DNA from: Sodiomyces alkalinus F11
Lineage: Eukaryota; Ascomycota; Sordariomycetes; Glomerellales; Plectosphaerellaceae
Direction: 5' to 3'
Length of the DNA: 64,000 nt
Assembly: GCF_003711515.1 (NCBI RefSeq)
Contig: NW_021167082.1
Location: 939,310 to 1,003,309 of the forward strand
Numbering within the stretch: the first letter of the stretch is position 1; every line of letters begins with the position of its first letter. The notes beneath the pieces are model-generated. The model saw only the letters and a program-made list of their open reading frames with translations. It ran no database searches and was not told the DNA's origin. This document shows, piece after piece, positions 1 through 12,103 of the stretch. A program made the position numbers and the translations under genes.

Positions 1-1301
1 TGCGCGACAGTGCGAGTCCCTTGACTCTGGTATTAGATACTCTAGAGCAGGGCGCAGCACCCGTGGTTCGAGAGTATATTTCCAGGGCGAAGGTGAGAAA
101 CACCCTCGGTCACTGGACGTTGGGGAGCATATGCCTCCCTCCCGCTCTCGTCGTGGCAAAAAACATCCTCTTTACCCGGGCCCATTTCTCACGCCTGTCA
201 TTTCCATAGGCCTCAAAGACAAAAGTCATATTCCTCTCGTTTGCTACCCTGCGAAAACCTCGAGATGCGGATGTGTTCGTGAAGGGCCGAGGAAAACCCC
301 TCACGTCGCTGAGAAAAGAGCTGGTCTCTCACTATCCAAAACCTGGAAAGTCTGCGGGTAGCGTCAAAGAGAAACTTTCCATGCAGAGTGAGTACACGGT
401 GCGCCCTCTCTGGCTCTTGTGGAGCCGAATGATGCAGAGGAAGAAGAGGAGAAAAGGAGAAAAGGGGCGTCATGCTACATGTATTATGATACTTACTCAC
501 ACAACTTCCGCAGGAGTGCTCCTCATAGTCGACTCGCTCAACGAGCTTGCCACGACAGCCCCCCACTCTCTCCCCGGCTTTCTCTCCAGCGTCATCGGCC
601 CGGCCGTCTCGATGGTGGGCGTATATCACACGGATGTCCCTCTCGTTCTCCCGAGGACAGTGAGCGAATACGAGCCTCACCCTCTCACCCTTCTCTGCCA
701 CCTGGCCACCTCCATCCTCCGGTTGTCTAGCCTACGGCAGGAGATTGAGCGACAAAAAGCACGGAACAGGAGCCTACAGGAGCCGGAATGGGGGTTACAG
801 GAGGAACGGGAGGGCGTGCTGATCGGGCTGAAGGGGGAGATCAAGTCTGGAGACTATGGGGGAGTGGTGCTGGACATGGAGCTCCGACGACGTAGCGGCC
901 GGGCGGTGAAGGAGAAGTTTGCACTGTTTCCTGGAACACGGGGACCGCCGGGGGGATCGCACCTGGCGGCGGCGGCAGCAGCAGCAGCAGCAGCAAAACT
1001 GCCACCACCATCAGGTGTAGGCCAGGACAAAGGCACGCCGTCTAGGCTGATGCTGCTTTCAGACCACCATGCATTCGCACCCTCGGACGAGAGTGGCCAG
1101 TCTGGCGGAGGGGCTGGCGGCGATGAGGGACCGGAGAGTACCTTCAATCTAGGCCTGACGGAGAAGCAGAGACGAGACCGAGAAGGCATTGTACTGCCGT
1201 ACTTTGATGCGCAGACGGATATAGGGGCTGGTGAGGGAGGCCGGATTCTGTACGAGATGGGCCGGGAGGACGATTTCGATGACGAGGAAGACGAGATTTG
1301 A
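1..1301 (+). CDS. ELP5: Elongator complex subunit Elp5 (5' end outside window)
   Basis: Elp5 joins Elp4 and Elp6 in the RecA-like ring of Elongator, which helps modify wobble uridines of tRNAs in the cytoplasm. Three exons are visible: an incomplete one to 92 (donor GTGAGA), 210-387 (acceptor CATAG, donor GTGAGT) and 514-1301 (acceptor CGCAG). All junctions keep frame: phase 0 at the first intron, phase 1 at the second. Exon 1 reads SPLTLVLDTLEQ, exon 2 has FLSFATLRKPRDADVF and exon 3 opens with LLIVDSLNEL, the usual order in fungal Elp5/Iki1. The acidic tail (GGRILYEMGREDDFDDEEDEI minus its last residue) is the family C-terminal signature. An alanine run from GCG/GCA repeats lies at about 965-997 and is probably a variable linker. 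The start codon lies left of the window. Splice sites are inferred from sequence, without transcript data. Confidence 0.88.
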
Positions 1302-2437
1302 GTTGGCGGATAGATAGCATCGATATGTCAGTCAAACACTCATTTTCGGTATCATTTCGTGCAACCTAGCAGTCTACCCTACCCATTGCTGGACGATACT
1401 GTCAATTCATGGATTCCACGCGTCGGGATCGCAGAGGCCATGATTTCCTTACGTGCCCCCGAGGTATGCACCTTGGCGCAAACCCAGTGGGCCATGGTTC
1501 CTAACATCAAATCCAGAGACCTATTGCGGAATGACATGACTTTCACCAAGCTGGATCAACCCAGAGGGTAGCATTGATGAGGAAAACCAGCAGTCCATCT
1601 TCTTCACAACACCACATCAAGCAGCGTCACAATGAAAATAGGAAATGCAAAATCAAAAATTGCGCCCACGATGGCCCCGAAGGACAATCGAAGGAGGCCG
1701 ACTCCGCGATGTGCAATGCAGGCCTTCCTCCTTACTCCGCGGCCTTCTTGAGCGCCCCAGAGTTGGACAAGGTAAGTATGAAGAAGAAAAAGAGAAGAAA
1801 ACAAAACATAAAACTTGGGTAGGGTTGGGGGTATTTATACTCCCCAGGGCAGCTGGGAAACGGGGAGTGCACGGTCCATCAAATATTGATTACGTAGCTC
1901 GCACAGGCAGCAGCGCTTTCCCTTGCTCATGGACCGTTGTTGCCACCTTCAACGGGTCTTACCTAATGCATCGGGACGCCTTGTTGAAACATCAAGGTAC
2001 TTGTACTATGTACCTTCCTAATCGTCCTGATACGGTCACTGACGGCGTCAGTCTGCATTGGCCTTGCCGAATAGGCTGCTACATACCTACCTACCTTATG
2101 ATTGCCTACTTCGGAGGTATCTTGGGATGCATCTTTCCGTTGATCCAAGTTCAGCATACTTTGTCCAAAAGGCCCCTACCCCTTCCTTCCGCCAAATGTC
2201 TCTTCATTGTCACCATATGAAACCCTGTCAAAACCATTAGAACCGGCTTCTAGACGACACATCCCTCCCGATTTCTCTCTGTTCTCCCCAACCAACCAAT
2301 GCATCCGCACTCACGACTCTCCACGGACTCTTCCCCTTCAACTCCAGCGTCCCGCTTCGCCGACTCTCCTCGAAGCATCGCACCTGCTTAGGCTTCCCTT
2401 CGTCAGCCCTCAGTCGGACCAGAAACAACGGTGCGGG
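1302..2437. other. Intergenic: ELP5 3' region and NEO1 promoter/leader
   Basis: No convincing coding signal. The right-hand part (about 2160-2437) is pyrimidine-rich and likely holds the NEO1 promoter and leader. It is open in the NEO1 frame from 2207, but nothing there resembles the family. Confidence 0.6.
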
Positions 2438-5400
2438 ATGCCACCGTCCACTTCCCAATCCACCGCCGATCCCCCAGGCTCTCCGACACATGACTCCGAC
2501 TCTGATCTAGACCTCGACCTACACGAGCTCGATCCAGCGACGTCTTCTCATCGATCTTTCAACCGTTCAGGACATAATCGCGACTCCTCCGATCAGAGGG
2601 CTCCGAGAATTGCCCTCCGCAATCTTCGTATGGGGGGCTTGCGACGGGCCAAGCGGTCCAGGGGATACGGGGAGCTGGGGCAGGACCTGGATAACACCGG
2701 CGACGACGCCGAAGCTCTACTAGACGATGCAGAAAGACACGGGTCTCGTTCCATGGACCGGGACCATGCTTCGGGGGATGACGCGCCCCTTCTCCCAGGA
2801 GGCTCGTCGTCCTCACGGCGCCGATCCTTCGCGCAGGAGGGCCTGGGAAGGTTATCGGCCTTACGGTCTAACTTGCGACTTCCTGGGTTCATGGGGGGTT
2901 CGGGGGAGCAACAGTCAGGCAGGGACACGAGCGACGACCAGGACGAAGAAGAGGAAGACGACCCCTCGGCGTCACGACTTGTTCCCGTCGGGTTTGCCGA
3001 CCCATCGAGATTCCCGCCGAATAGAATATCCAACGCGAAGTATACCGCTTTCACCTTCCTCCCCGTCACACTCTACAATGAGTTCTCCTTCTTCTTCAAC
3101 ATGTATTTCCTACTTGTCGCGCTTTCCCAGGCGATACCCGCCCTGCGGATCGGATACCTCACGACTTACATCGCCCCCCTGGCCTTCGTCTTGGTGATTA
3201 CAATGGGAAAGGAGGCCTACGACGACATCGGGAGGCGAAAGAGGGATAACGAAGCCAATGCGGAAGAGTATACCGTGCTCCATTTTGAAGAGCCCGGACA
3301 AGCTATGGCGGCGGCCTCCCAGCGCTCCCACAGAAAACTCAAATCAGACTCGGTGAAGAGGAGGCGGAGGAGGCTTCTCAAAAATGGAGAAAGGTTATCG
3401 GACATTCGCGAGGAGGAGGAGCGCATCGAGGGTCAAGGGTTGTTGCAGTCGCAGCCTTCCTCCGTGGTCCGCGAGTTGCCCCGAAAATCTCGCGACTTGA
3501 AGGTCGGCGATGTTTTGAAGCTCAGCAAGGGTCAGCGGGTGCCGGCCGATGTTGTGATTCTCAAATGCGAGACCCCGGAGACTGCACACGATACGGTGGC
3601 ACACGAAGACGTGCCAACAGGAGAGGAGGATCTTCTCGTCGACCCAGAGCGAGAACCCCATTCGTCTAACAAAGGCAAAGGCCCCGATGTCCGGGACATT
3701 GTCCAAGACAATGTCCAAGACAACGATGTTGGTGGACCTGGGGGTGAGACGTTCATTCGAACCGACCAACTGGACGGTGAAACCGATTGGAAGTTACGCC
3801 TGGCCTGCCCGCTGTCGCAAAATCTACCCGCGGAAGAGTTCGTTCGCTTGCGTGTCACGGGCGGGAAGCCGGATAAGAGGGTGAACGAGTTTCTGGGGTC
3901 CATCGAACTTCTACCCACCAAGGAAGATGCGCAGGTCCTCTCCAGCACTCTTCCAGGGGTTGGCGATGCTTCCAAATCTGCGGCTTTGTCCGTTGATAAC
4001 ACGGCCTGGGCCAACACCGTCATTGCGTCGCAAGCCACGACGTTTGCCGTCATCGTGTACACCGGCGTGCAGACCAGATCTGCGCTCTCCACCGCTCCCT
4101 CGAGGTCCAAGACCGGCCTCCTGGAATATGAGATCAACTCGTTGACCAAGATTCTCTGCGCCATCACCCTCGCTCTATCGGTCATCTTGGTCGCCATTGA
4201 GGGTTTCGAGAATACCGAGGGCAACGTCTGGTATGTCAAGATCATGCGCTTCCTCGTCTTGTTCTCCACCATCGTGCCTATTAGCCTGCGAGTCAACCTT
4301 GATCTCGGGAAAAGTGCGTACTCCTGGTTCATTCATCGCGACCCTGGTATCCCGGGCGCCGTGGTACGGACAAGCACGATACCCGAGGATCTCGGCCGTA
4401 TCGAGTACTTGCTTAGCGACAAGACGGGCACCTTGACGCAGAACGACATGGAGATGAAGAAGATCCATGTCGGTACCGTATCGTACGCCAACGAAGCCAT
4501 GGACGAAGTCGTCTCCTACGTTAGGCAGGGTTTTCATGTCCAGCCGACTGTCGACCCGGCATCCAGAAAGGCCCTCATCACGCCCTCTTCGACCTTTGCG
4601 ACTACCGCGAATATAGGCACGACGCGTACACGACGAGAGATCGGGACTCGGGTTAGGGACGTTGTGCTAGCGCTCGCGCTGTGCCACAACGTGACCCCGA
4701 CTACCGAGGAGGAGGGTGGCAAGACGGTCACGTCGTACCAGGCATCTTCGCCTGACGAGATCGCCATCGTACGGTGGACCGAATATGTCGGCCTTCGCCT
4801 TGCCCACAGAGATCGCAAGGCCATGGTGCTCGAGTCCACCGAGACGGGTAGGACGGTGGTGCAAGTTCGCATTCTGGACGTTTTCCCCTTCACCTCGGAG
4901 GGTAAGCGGATGGGCGTCATCGTCCAGTTTTACGAGTCGATGCAGTCCGGAATCCCCGACCTCGACAGCGGCGAGATTTGGTTCTACCAGAAAGGCGCAG
5001 ATACCGTCATGGGCTCCATCGTCGTCGAGAATGACTGGTTGGACGAGGAGACGGCCAACATGGCCCGTGAAGGTCTGCGGACGCTCGTCGTCGGGCGCAA
5101 GCGGCTCTCCCATCAGCAGTATCGGGAATTCTCCCGGGACTACCAAGAGGCATCTCTCGTCATCAACGGGCGCGATGCGAGCATGCAGCGCGTCGTTTCG
5201 GAACACCTCGAGCGGAGCCTGGAGCTCCTCGGCGTCACGGGCGTCGAGGACAAGCTGCAGAAAGACGTCAAGCCCTCGTTGGAGCTCCTCCGAAACGCCG
5301 GCATCAAGATTTGGATGTTGACGGGCGACAAGGTCGAGACGGCCAGGTGCGTGGCCGTCAGCTCGAAGCTTGTGGCGCGGGGACAGTTCATCTACACGGT

Positions 5401-6589
5401 GGCCAAGCTCAAGCGGAAGGACAACGCGCGGGACCACCTGGACTTTCTGCGGAGCAAGACGGACTCGTGCCTCCTCATCGACGGCGAGAGCTTGGCCCTC
5501 TTCCTGACGCATTTCCGCGTCGAGTTCATCTCGGTGGCCGTGCAGCTGCCGACCGTCGTGGCCTGCCGCTGTTCCCCGACGCAGAAGGCCGAGGTCGCCG
5601 AGCTGATCAAGGAACACACGAAGAAGAGGGTCTGCTGTATCGGCGACGGCGGCAACGACGTGTCCATGATCCAGGCGGCGGACGTCGGGGTGGGTATTGT
5701 GGGCAAGGAAGGGCGGCAGGCGAGTTTGGCGGCCGATTTCTCCATCGAACAGTTCCACCACTTGACCAAGTTGCTGGTGTGGCATGGCCGCAACAGCTAC
5801 AAGCGCAGCGCCAAATTGGCTCAGTTTGTCATTCATCGTGGTCTCATCATCGCCGTGTGCCAGACCATGTACAGCATTGCCATCGATTTCGAGCCTGAGG
5901 GTCTTTACAAGGTGAGACCCCCCTACTTCCTCCTCCGCCTTCTCCTTTTCCCTTGTTTTCAGTCTTCTCTAACACAAAGTGCAGGATTGGCTCCTCGTAG
6001 GATATGCGACGATTTACACGGCAGCGCCTGTGCTCTCCCTAGTGCTCGACAAGGACGTCGACGAGAACCTGGCGAACCTCTATCCGGAGCTCTACAAGGA
6101 ACTCACCTCGGGCCGGTCCCTCTCGTACCGGACATTCTTCGTCTGGGTCCTCGTCTCCGTCTACCAAGGCTGCGTGATCCAGGGCCTATCCCAGCTTCTC
6201 GTCGAGGTGGACGGGCCGAAGATGGTGGCCGTCTCATACACCGTGCTCGTCCTCAACGAGCTGCTCATGGTGGCTATCGAGATCACCACCTGGCATCCGG
6301 TCATGATTGTGTCTATCCTGGGAACCTTCCTCGCCTTCGTCGGCTCTATACCGTTCCTGGGCGGTTACTACGATTTGGAATTCATCATCACTCTGTAAGT
6401 GGTCTCCTACTCTCTTTCGTGTTGCAATGCATTGGGCTATGCTCTAGCAACAGCTGCTGACGAGTGTAAAGGGGATTCTACTGGCGCATCCTGGCCATCG
6501 GGGCCATATCGCTCGTCCCACCGTACGCGGCGAAACTCATCGGGAGGGCATTGAAGCCGCCTTCCTACAGAAAAGTGCAGAGCTCATAA
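2438..6589 (+). CDS. NEO1: P4B-type phospholipid flippase, Neo1-like ATPase
   Basis: Neo1 is a P4-ATPase of Golgi and endosomal membranes that moves aminophospholipids to the cytosolic leaflet, without a Cdc50 subunit in yeast. Exons: 2438-5911, 5985-6394 and 6472-6589 (introns of 73 and 77 nt; donors GTGAGA and GTAAGT). The product is about 1333 aa, with a disordered, Ser/Asp-rich N-terminus of roughly 190 residues. The phosphorylation loop DKTGTLT starts at Asp 661. Upstream are the P4 motif DGETDWKLRLA and a PISLRVNLD membrane segment typical of the Neo1 branch. Downstream are TGDKVETA and GDGGNDVSMIQAADVGVGI for the P domain. The last exon carries the terminal membrane segment and the tail SYRKVQSS. 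The ATG at 2438 is chosen because MPPSTSQ leads straight into the conserved acidic N-terminus; the frame is open further upstream to 2207. It converges on the CYC2-like gene. Confidence 0.93.
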
Positions 6590-6990
6590 ATCGTCTTCTA
6601 AGCCTCCCGTTGGGGTCGTTCATTGACAAAAGGAGTTATTGAATGGGGTTTTGGGGGGCATATGGGGGGGTTTTTTTTTTTTTTTTTTTTTTTCCTTCTC
6701 GAAGCGGTCACATTGTTAGCAAACATGATAAATCATTGGCATTTGGGATTGTATTTTGCTACGTCTCCCGGAATCCAAGGTGAGAGACTCCTGAATGGAT
6801 ATCCACCCCTATTTACATGCAAGAAGCGCCATTGTAGGCTTTTCTATATTCAATGCTGGGGTATATGACATATGTTGAATGTGGTCGTCGTCGTTGTCAT
6901 GGTAATGGTAGCGGTAGGTGTGGTCGTGGCAGTGGCAGTGGTAGTCGAAGAGGGAGGGGGGAATGAGAGGGCAAGGCGAATCGCTTCTTC
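6590..6990. other. Shared 3' region of convergent genes
   Basis: About 400 bp between the stops of NEO1 (+) and the CYC2-like gene (-). It contains a T23 run at 6671-6693 and a GT-rich stretch around 6880-6950. No gene seen. Confidence 0.6.
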
Positions 6991-8640
6991 TCACATCTTA
7001 AGAACGATCCAATCCTTCAGCAGGCCCGGATCCCTCCTCTCCAATTCCCCCAGGACACCGCCCACAGTGCCCTGAACCTGGGCGCCGCCCTCCCACGGCC
7101 TGGGCCCCACGTAGGCGGCGATGAAGCCGTCCGGGCCCGACACAAGCAGCAGGTTCTTCCCCGGCGCGTCCTCGGGAGGACAGCGGCAGGCCTCGCGGGA
7201 GGCGAGGTCCTTTCGGCCCTGGTTGGGGGCGCCATCTGGCATGTTCGCCTGCAGAGGCTGGGAATGGAACTCGCACGGCGGCGGCGGCGTCGACGTCGAC
7301 GTCGACGTCTTCGACAGCGATACTGCAGCGGCGGGGGCGGGGGCCGGGGCGGTTCCCTTTGAGGCGCCGCTGCCGTGGCGCAGAGCTCCCAGCAAGTCCT
7401 TCGGGGTGATGGCGGTGCCCTCGTCATCCACGACGGAATGCACGCGTACCCTATCCCCGTGGCGCGCCTTCATGGAAAGGAGCTGGGCGGTGATGCTCGT
7501 CGGGGCGGCGAAGTCCGGGCCCCTGATTTCTTCCGCTTCGTCGTCGCTCGCGAAACTGCCTGATAGAAAACTCCTCCACCAGGGGCGTGATCCAGAGCTC
7601 GATTTCCCCCCGGTCGAGGCGGAGAGATCCTGCATGTCGGATCTGGACCGCATGGCCCACAGGATCTTGACGTTCGGCTTCGCGTCGTCGTCGTCGTCGT
7701 CGTCGTCGTCTTCGAGGACAGAATGGGCGGCTTGCAGGGCCGTCGCGATGCCGGTCCCGCCGGCGAGGAAGACGACTTGCTTTCCTCCCTGCTCGCGCTG
7801 CGGCTCTTCCCCTCCGGCAGCTGACACGCCGTCTATTTCCTCTTTGCCGTAGAGGCCGAGACGCGAGTGCAGATCGAACCCGCCGTGAGGTCCACGCAGC
7901 TCTACGCGGCTCCCGACCGGTAAGCGGCTCAGATAGGTAGAGACCTCTCCTCCGTCTACCGCACGAACAAGCAGACGTACAACCGCTGCGTGGTCGGGAG
8001 CAGACGATAAGGGGGGAAGCGGGGTGTATTCCCGCGCAATTTGGAGTTGGGGCTGCTTCACTTCGACGGACCAGAGGTCGAAAGTGCGCCACGGATCTGC
8101 GAGCTGGGACGCGATGTCGGAGGAGGTGAGAGACGGGAAATCGGAGGGGGAGGGGCGGAGAGTCAGGACGAAGGAGGTGGGAGAGACCTGGTCGCGGGAT
8201 ACGAGCTCGAATGGGGTGAAGACGTCTCTGGAGAGGATTTGGTTTCGGGGTGGAGATGGTGTAGAGGCGAGATAGTAGAAGACCGATGCGCTTGCGAATG
8301 TGAAAATAAAGAAGAGCGTCAATGGTCGGTAAGACCGTCTACGTGGTGGAGTGTTGGTATTGGCGTTGGAAGTCTTCTTTTTGGCGTTGGGAGAAGTGCG
8401 TCTGGTCGTCGTCGAAGTGGATAGGGATGAGCGCTGCTGCTGGGTGCCTGGTTTACACACCGAGCCGGCTATAGTTTGCCATTGAGAACGGAGACCATGG
8501 TTGGCTGAGGACCGTGAGATGAGCGTCTTGGATGGAGCGAGACAGAAGACACCCCTTCTCCCTGTTCGTCCCGTGGTGAGGAGAATGGGCGTCGGTGACC
8601 CTCGTAAAGTCGAGGCTATGAAGATGCGTTGAGATGACAT
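6991..8640 (-). CDS. CYC2: CYC2-like mitochondrial FAD/NAD-binding protein
   Basis: Single-exon gene of 549 aa. The N-terminus is rich in Arg and Ser with few acids, like a mitochondrial presequence. One membrane segment follows at about residues 107-125 (LTLFFIFTFASASVFYYLA), then a ferredoxin-NADP-reductase-type fold. Visible motifs are the flavin-binding region ending RGPHGGFDL, the nucleotide-binding FLAGGTGIATALQ, and a C-terminal LLVSGPDGFIAAYVG. This matches fungal Cyc2, an inner-membrane flavoprotein that in yeast supports haem attachment to cytochrome c. A run of nine Asp, coded by GAC repeats at about 7682-7712, and Ser/Ala/Pro-rich inserts sit between the conserved blocks. A generic cytochrome-b5-reductase-like protein is the alternative. 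The promoter (8641-9018) has CBF1- and CCAAT-type sites. Confidence 0.78.
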   Translation of the reverse strand: MSSQRIFIASTLRGSPTPILLTTGRTGRRGVFCLAPSKTLISRSSANHGLRSQWQTIAGSVCKPGTQQQRSSLSTSTTTRRTSPNAKKKTSNANTNTPPRRRSYRPLTLFFIFTFASASVFYYLASTPSPPRNQILSRDVFTPFELVSRDQVSPTSFVLTLRPSPSDFPSLTSSDIASQLADPWRTFDLWSVEVKQPQLQIAREYTPLPPLSSAPDHAAVVRLLVRAVDGGEVSTYLSRLPVGSRVELRGPHGGFDLHSRLGLYGKEEIDGVSAAGGEEPQREQGGKQVVFLAGGTGIATALQAAHSVLEDDDDDDDDDAKPNVKILWAMRSRSDMQDLSASTGGKSSSGSRPWWRSFLSGSFASDDEAEEIRGPDFAAPTSITAQLLSMKARHGDRVRVHSVVDDEGTAITPKDLLGALRHGSGASKGTAPAPAPAAAVSLSKTSTSTSTPPPPCEFHSQPLQANMPDGAPNQGRKDLASREACRCPPEDAPGKNLLLVSGPDGFIAAYVGPRPWEGGAQVQGTVGGVLGELERRDPGLLKDWIVLKM

Positions 8641-9018
8641 GATAATTCCGGGAATTGCTAGCTTATCTCCATGATTTGTGGTGAGGTATTATGAGGAAGA
8701 ATGTAAGAGGGTATGAGAGATGGTTCACGGCAATAATGTACGGGTGAGATGGGGTTGGATGAGAGAACGTTGGATTCAAGTAAAATGAGTGGAAGACGGA
8801 GTATAAACCGAGGTGCAAAACGCACGCGATCACGTGACATCGCGAGGGAGCTCATTCTCATTGGCGGTACAACATGTGCGAATGCTCGGCTCCGAGTCCG
8901 GGCTTCGTGTCTAAGGTCCTTAAGGCATCCTAGGTAAGGTACGTACCTAGATTGACCAAAGATACAATGTATAAGAGAATATGACAATACCTTATACATA
9001 GAAGCTGTCGACAATCCA
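8641..9018 (-). promoter_or_regulatory. CYC2-like promoter with TCACGTGA and CCAAT boxes
   Basis: Between the end of AIM32 and the start of the CYC2-like gene, both on the minus strand. A perfect palindrome TCACGTGA lies at 8830-8837, the type bound by Cbf1/bHLH factors. CCAAT on the gene's strand lies at 8860-8864, the core of HAP-complex sites that often control respiratory genes. Factor binding is inferred from the motifs. Confidence 0.45.
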
Positions 9019-10450
9019 TCATATTCTCAAGATCTTCCTGTCCTGGTCGATCCCGCCACGGAACATATCCTGAATCACCTTCCCTTCCAAGATGGTCTCC
9101 CTGATGATGCCGTCCACATGCTTTGGCTCGACTCGACCATACCAAATACCTCTTCCCGCCAGCGGATGGTCTCCGCCGTCTCGTGTTTTTGTTCCGGGGG
9201 GAATATATACGATCACATTGCCCGCAAACTTGTGACCACCAATATGGCTAATGGCTCCAACCCTCGCCGCCACACCCTCCCCAACCGTCACCGTCTCCCC
9301 ATCGCTTTCAGTCGTAGCAAACTCTTCCGCGTCCTTTCCAGCATTCTCCTCCTCTTCCACAACCACAGGCCCCTTACCAACAGGAACCCCCAACCGGGGC
9401 AGGCTCGCCTCGAACTCAGCCCTCAAGACCGGCCCAGCGACCCCGCACCGCATGTCCCGTCCGCCATGCCCGCAGATCAGAACCATGACCTCCCTCACGT
9501 CCCGCACGCCGCGGAGCAGCTTCCGGGAAGCCGGCTTCCGCGTGAGCCGGTCGCGGTGCGCAGGCGGCAGCGCGTCGTGCGCGGGGTGTGGCTTCGTCGG
9601 GAGGAGATAGCCCTCTACAAGGGCACGCACGCTGTCGGTGGACTCGCGTGACACCCAGGGGATGTACGTGAAGCTGGGGAGGAGGTAGACGGAGGTCGAC
9701 GTCGTGGTCTGCTGGTCTGTAGCAGTCCGTTGGGGGACTGGCGAGGAGGGGAAAGATGCGTTTAGGACTGAGGTGTTATGAAAGGGCTGGTGTCAAATCT
9801 GTCAGGCAACGTATCTTCATTATAGACATGTCGGGTGAGAAGGGGAAAGGTGAAAGGGGGAAAGAGAGATGAAAGTCATTTGCAGGACCACTTACATCGC
9901 TGTACATGCCACCACGACCATACAGACCCTTAAGCCCGGCAGCGAGGTTCTCCCCGCCATCCTCCTCCTCAATCCGCGAAGGCCAGTCGTCACGACCCGT
10001 ACAGACAAGCACCTGCTCGGCATACCCGGACATGACGCCGTTCAGCGGACTGCTCCGATCGATCTCCAACCCCGCCGGCGGCTGCGGGGTGGCAGCACAG
10101 GCGCACGTCGGCGGGGGACATGTCGGCACCGTGGGGAACGACGGCGGCGGTCTCACGGCAGATAGCCAGGAGGGGCGTTTGCGGGGGGGGCCGTGGTCTT
10201 TGTTGTCGTCCCCGCCAACAGCAACGGCACCGCTACTTCTGGGGCTCCGGGACTTGGTCGTGGTGCTGAAACGTGCCCTGCATAACTGTGCAGGCGACCT
10301 GGCAAGATGGTGCCGGGTCCAGTACGAGGACGGGGAGGATGGGGAGGATGACAGTGACAGTGGCAGTGACAGTGGCAGTGAGAGGGGGTGTGAGACCTGC
10401 ACTGAAGTTGCCGCTGAAGTCACGGCCCTCGGTAAGCGGTGTCCACGCAT
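9019..10450 (-). CDS. AIM32: AIM32-like thioredoxin-fold [2Fe-2S] protein
   Basis: Two exons on the minus strand, 9896-10450 and 9019-9786, joined in phase 0 across a 109-nt intron (donor GTAAGT after MYSD; acceptor ACCAG before PFHNTS). The product is about 440 aa. The N-terminus has a low-complexity SLPLSLPLS stretch and many Arg/Ser, compatible with mitochondrial targeting. The C-terminal domain is the sucrase/ferredoxin-like family (Apd1/Aim32). It shows CGHGGRDMRC (two Cys nine apart) and HIGGHKFAGN (two His four apart), the spacing of the Cys2His2 cluster ligands known for Apd1. Yeast Aim32 is a mitochondrial protein linked to redox quality control. The cluster ligands are inferred by analogy. 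Transcription probably starts between 10450 and about 10760. Confidence 0.88.
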
Positions 10451-12103
10451 CTTTTCGCGGGCCCCGTAATCGCCTCTTTTTACCCTTTCCTTACCCCCCA
10501 GTCAGTCCGTGTAATTGAGTATTCATTGGAGATTATTATGCGGTGAGCAGGGTTTCGCAAACAGTACCGAACTTGGGGGAAAGGGGGTTCGCCAAGATCA
10601 GGCAGACGCGATACGATGTTTTCCTGGGAACGATAAAAGGAGAAGACATCGAGTAATTACTTTGTCTTTGTACTTTGTACAAAGATGGGGGAAAAAGAAA
10701 GGATCCAACGGTCGGAACATCGGGCCGTTCTCTCAATGACTCAGCAGATGAATTCTCGGGTGCACAGCATGTACAGATGTTCAATAAGATCGGAGCCGGC
10801 AGCGGAGCTTGGCAACCTTATCTCGGCCGGCAGTTATTGCGTTCTGTCGGCCCGGTTCCCGCTACTCCGATATGTAGTTCGGTTTTAATTCGTCCATCCC
10901 GACCATCCATACGACAACGTTGGTGCCAAGAACTGGAAGCGGAAGTACAACATAACCTCTCTCCTACGGAGGATCCGTAAGCCGTACTCATACCTGATAC
11001 CTACTGATCTGCCTTTGTTTGAAGATGTACGCGTAACCGAACATCTGTTGGTATTTTTCTTTGGTAAGAGAGACGAGTCCATCTGCATTGTCGGCTATTG
11101 CTCCTTGGCAGCATCACACTCCTCCAGTGCTAATCGATGACACATAAAACACCATCGCACATGTTAGGCTGACACCCTGGGCAGTACCTCGAAACCCACG
11201 GGGCAGTGGTTGGCTTGTTGCGTTGGTGATCTTGGTCTCACGTTTGAATCATCACTTTTCATTCGACAAGAGCAAGGGGGGTTGCGGTAATTAAGAAGCG
11301 GCTTCTTCCTCGCGCAAAATGGTTATGGCCATCCGGGCCATCATGCCAGCTACCTAGTCCATCCATCCAAGACGCAGAACTCGGCTCGTTCCTGCTTGTC
11401 CCATACTCCTATGGCTTGTTGAGGCTGAACAAAACCCCCGAAAGAAATAGTGAAAGATATAGACAGGGGGTCCAAATATAGACAGGAAGAAAAGAAAAAA
11501 TACAAATGGCCAATGAAGAAATGGAGGATGCGTCAAACAATAGTACCCAATACGCTCGCCTCCTCGCGTAAAGTAAGAATGCCTGAGGAAAGGCTGAACC
11601 AATAAAAAGGGCAACAAAATGCCGGCGGCGAAAAGGTAAAGCCCCCCCCCCCCCCAATGGACCGCTTCGGGAGAAGCCCTGGCGACCATCATCTCTCACC
11701 TCACCCCTTCCCAAATATGAAACCACAGCCAAAAGACCAACGCCTGGTAACTCCACGCAATGCTCATGAAATCCATGGATTATGCCCCCAACCCCAGTCC
11801 TTCCCTTTCGTCGCCCTGCAGCGTGCGAAATATGTAGTAGTTGACATTCATCTTCACCATCTCCATGTAGCCACCCTCGGCGGCCTTGAGACATGAGGGG
11901 AATGCAACAAAAAAGTTGAAGAATACTTAGGTAGCAGGAAGGAAAAGTAGGTTTGCCGACAAAAGTGCCCCCGATAAACGGAAGCAAGTGCACTAAATTT
12001 CGCGCGTCGGGCTTAACGTAGAAATTGGCCGGGTCTTGTTCGAATGTCATGGACGGGAGACGGATCTTCTGACGGAGACTGGTAGCCGTTGTCCCCCGTC
12101 TTT
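10451..12103. other. Intergenic: AIM32 upstream and zinc-cluster gene 3' region
   Basis: About 1.65 kb without a supported gene. A Gcn4/Cpc1-type TGACTCA lies at 10737-10743, about 290 bp upstream of AIM32. A run of 15 C is at 11641-11655. The longest open frames here (for example minus strand 11409-12050) show no family features and are probably 3'-UTR sequence of the zinc-cluster gene. Confidence 0.55.

Noticed and set aside
4667..5836. 389-codon open frame on the minus strand inside NEO1
   Set aside because: Antisense shadow of the GC-rich NEO1 catalytic region; no family features, and it overlaps clear P-type ATPase motifs.
11409..12050. 213-codon minus-strand frame after the zinc-cluster gene
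   Set aside because: No recognisable domain, lies directly downstream of the zinc-cluster stop, and the C-run falls in it; more likely 3'-UTR sequence.
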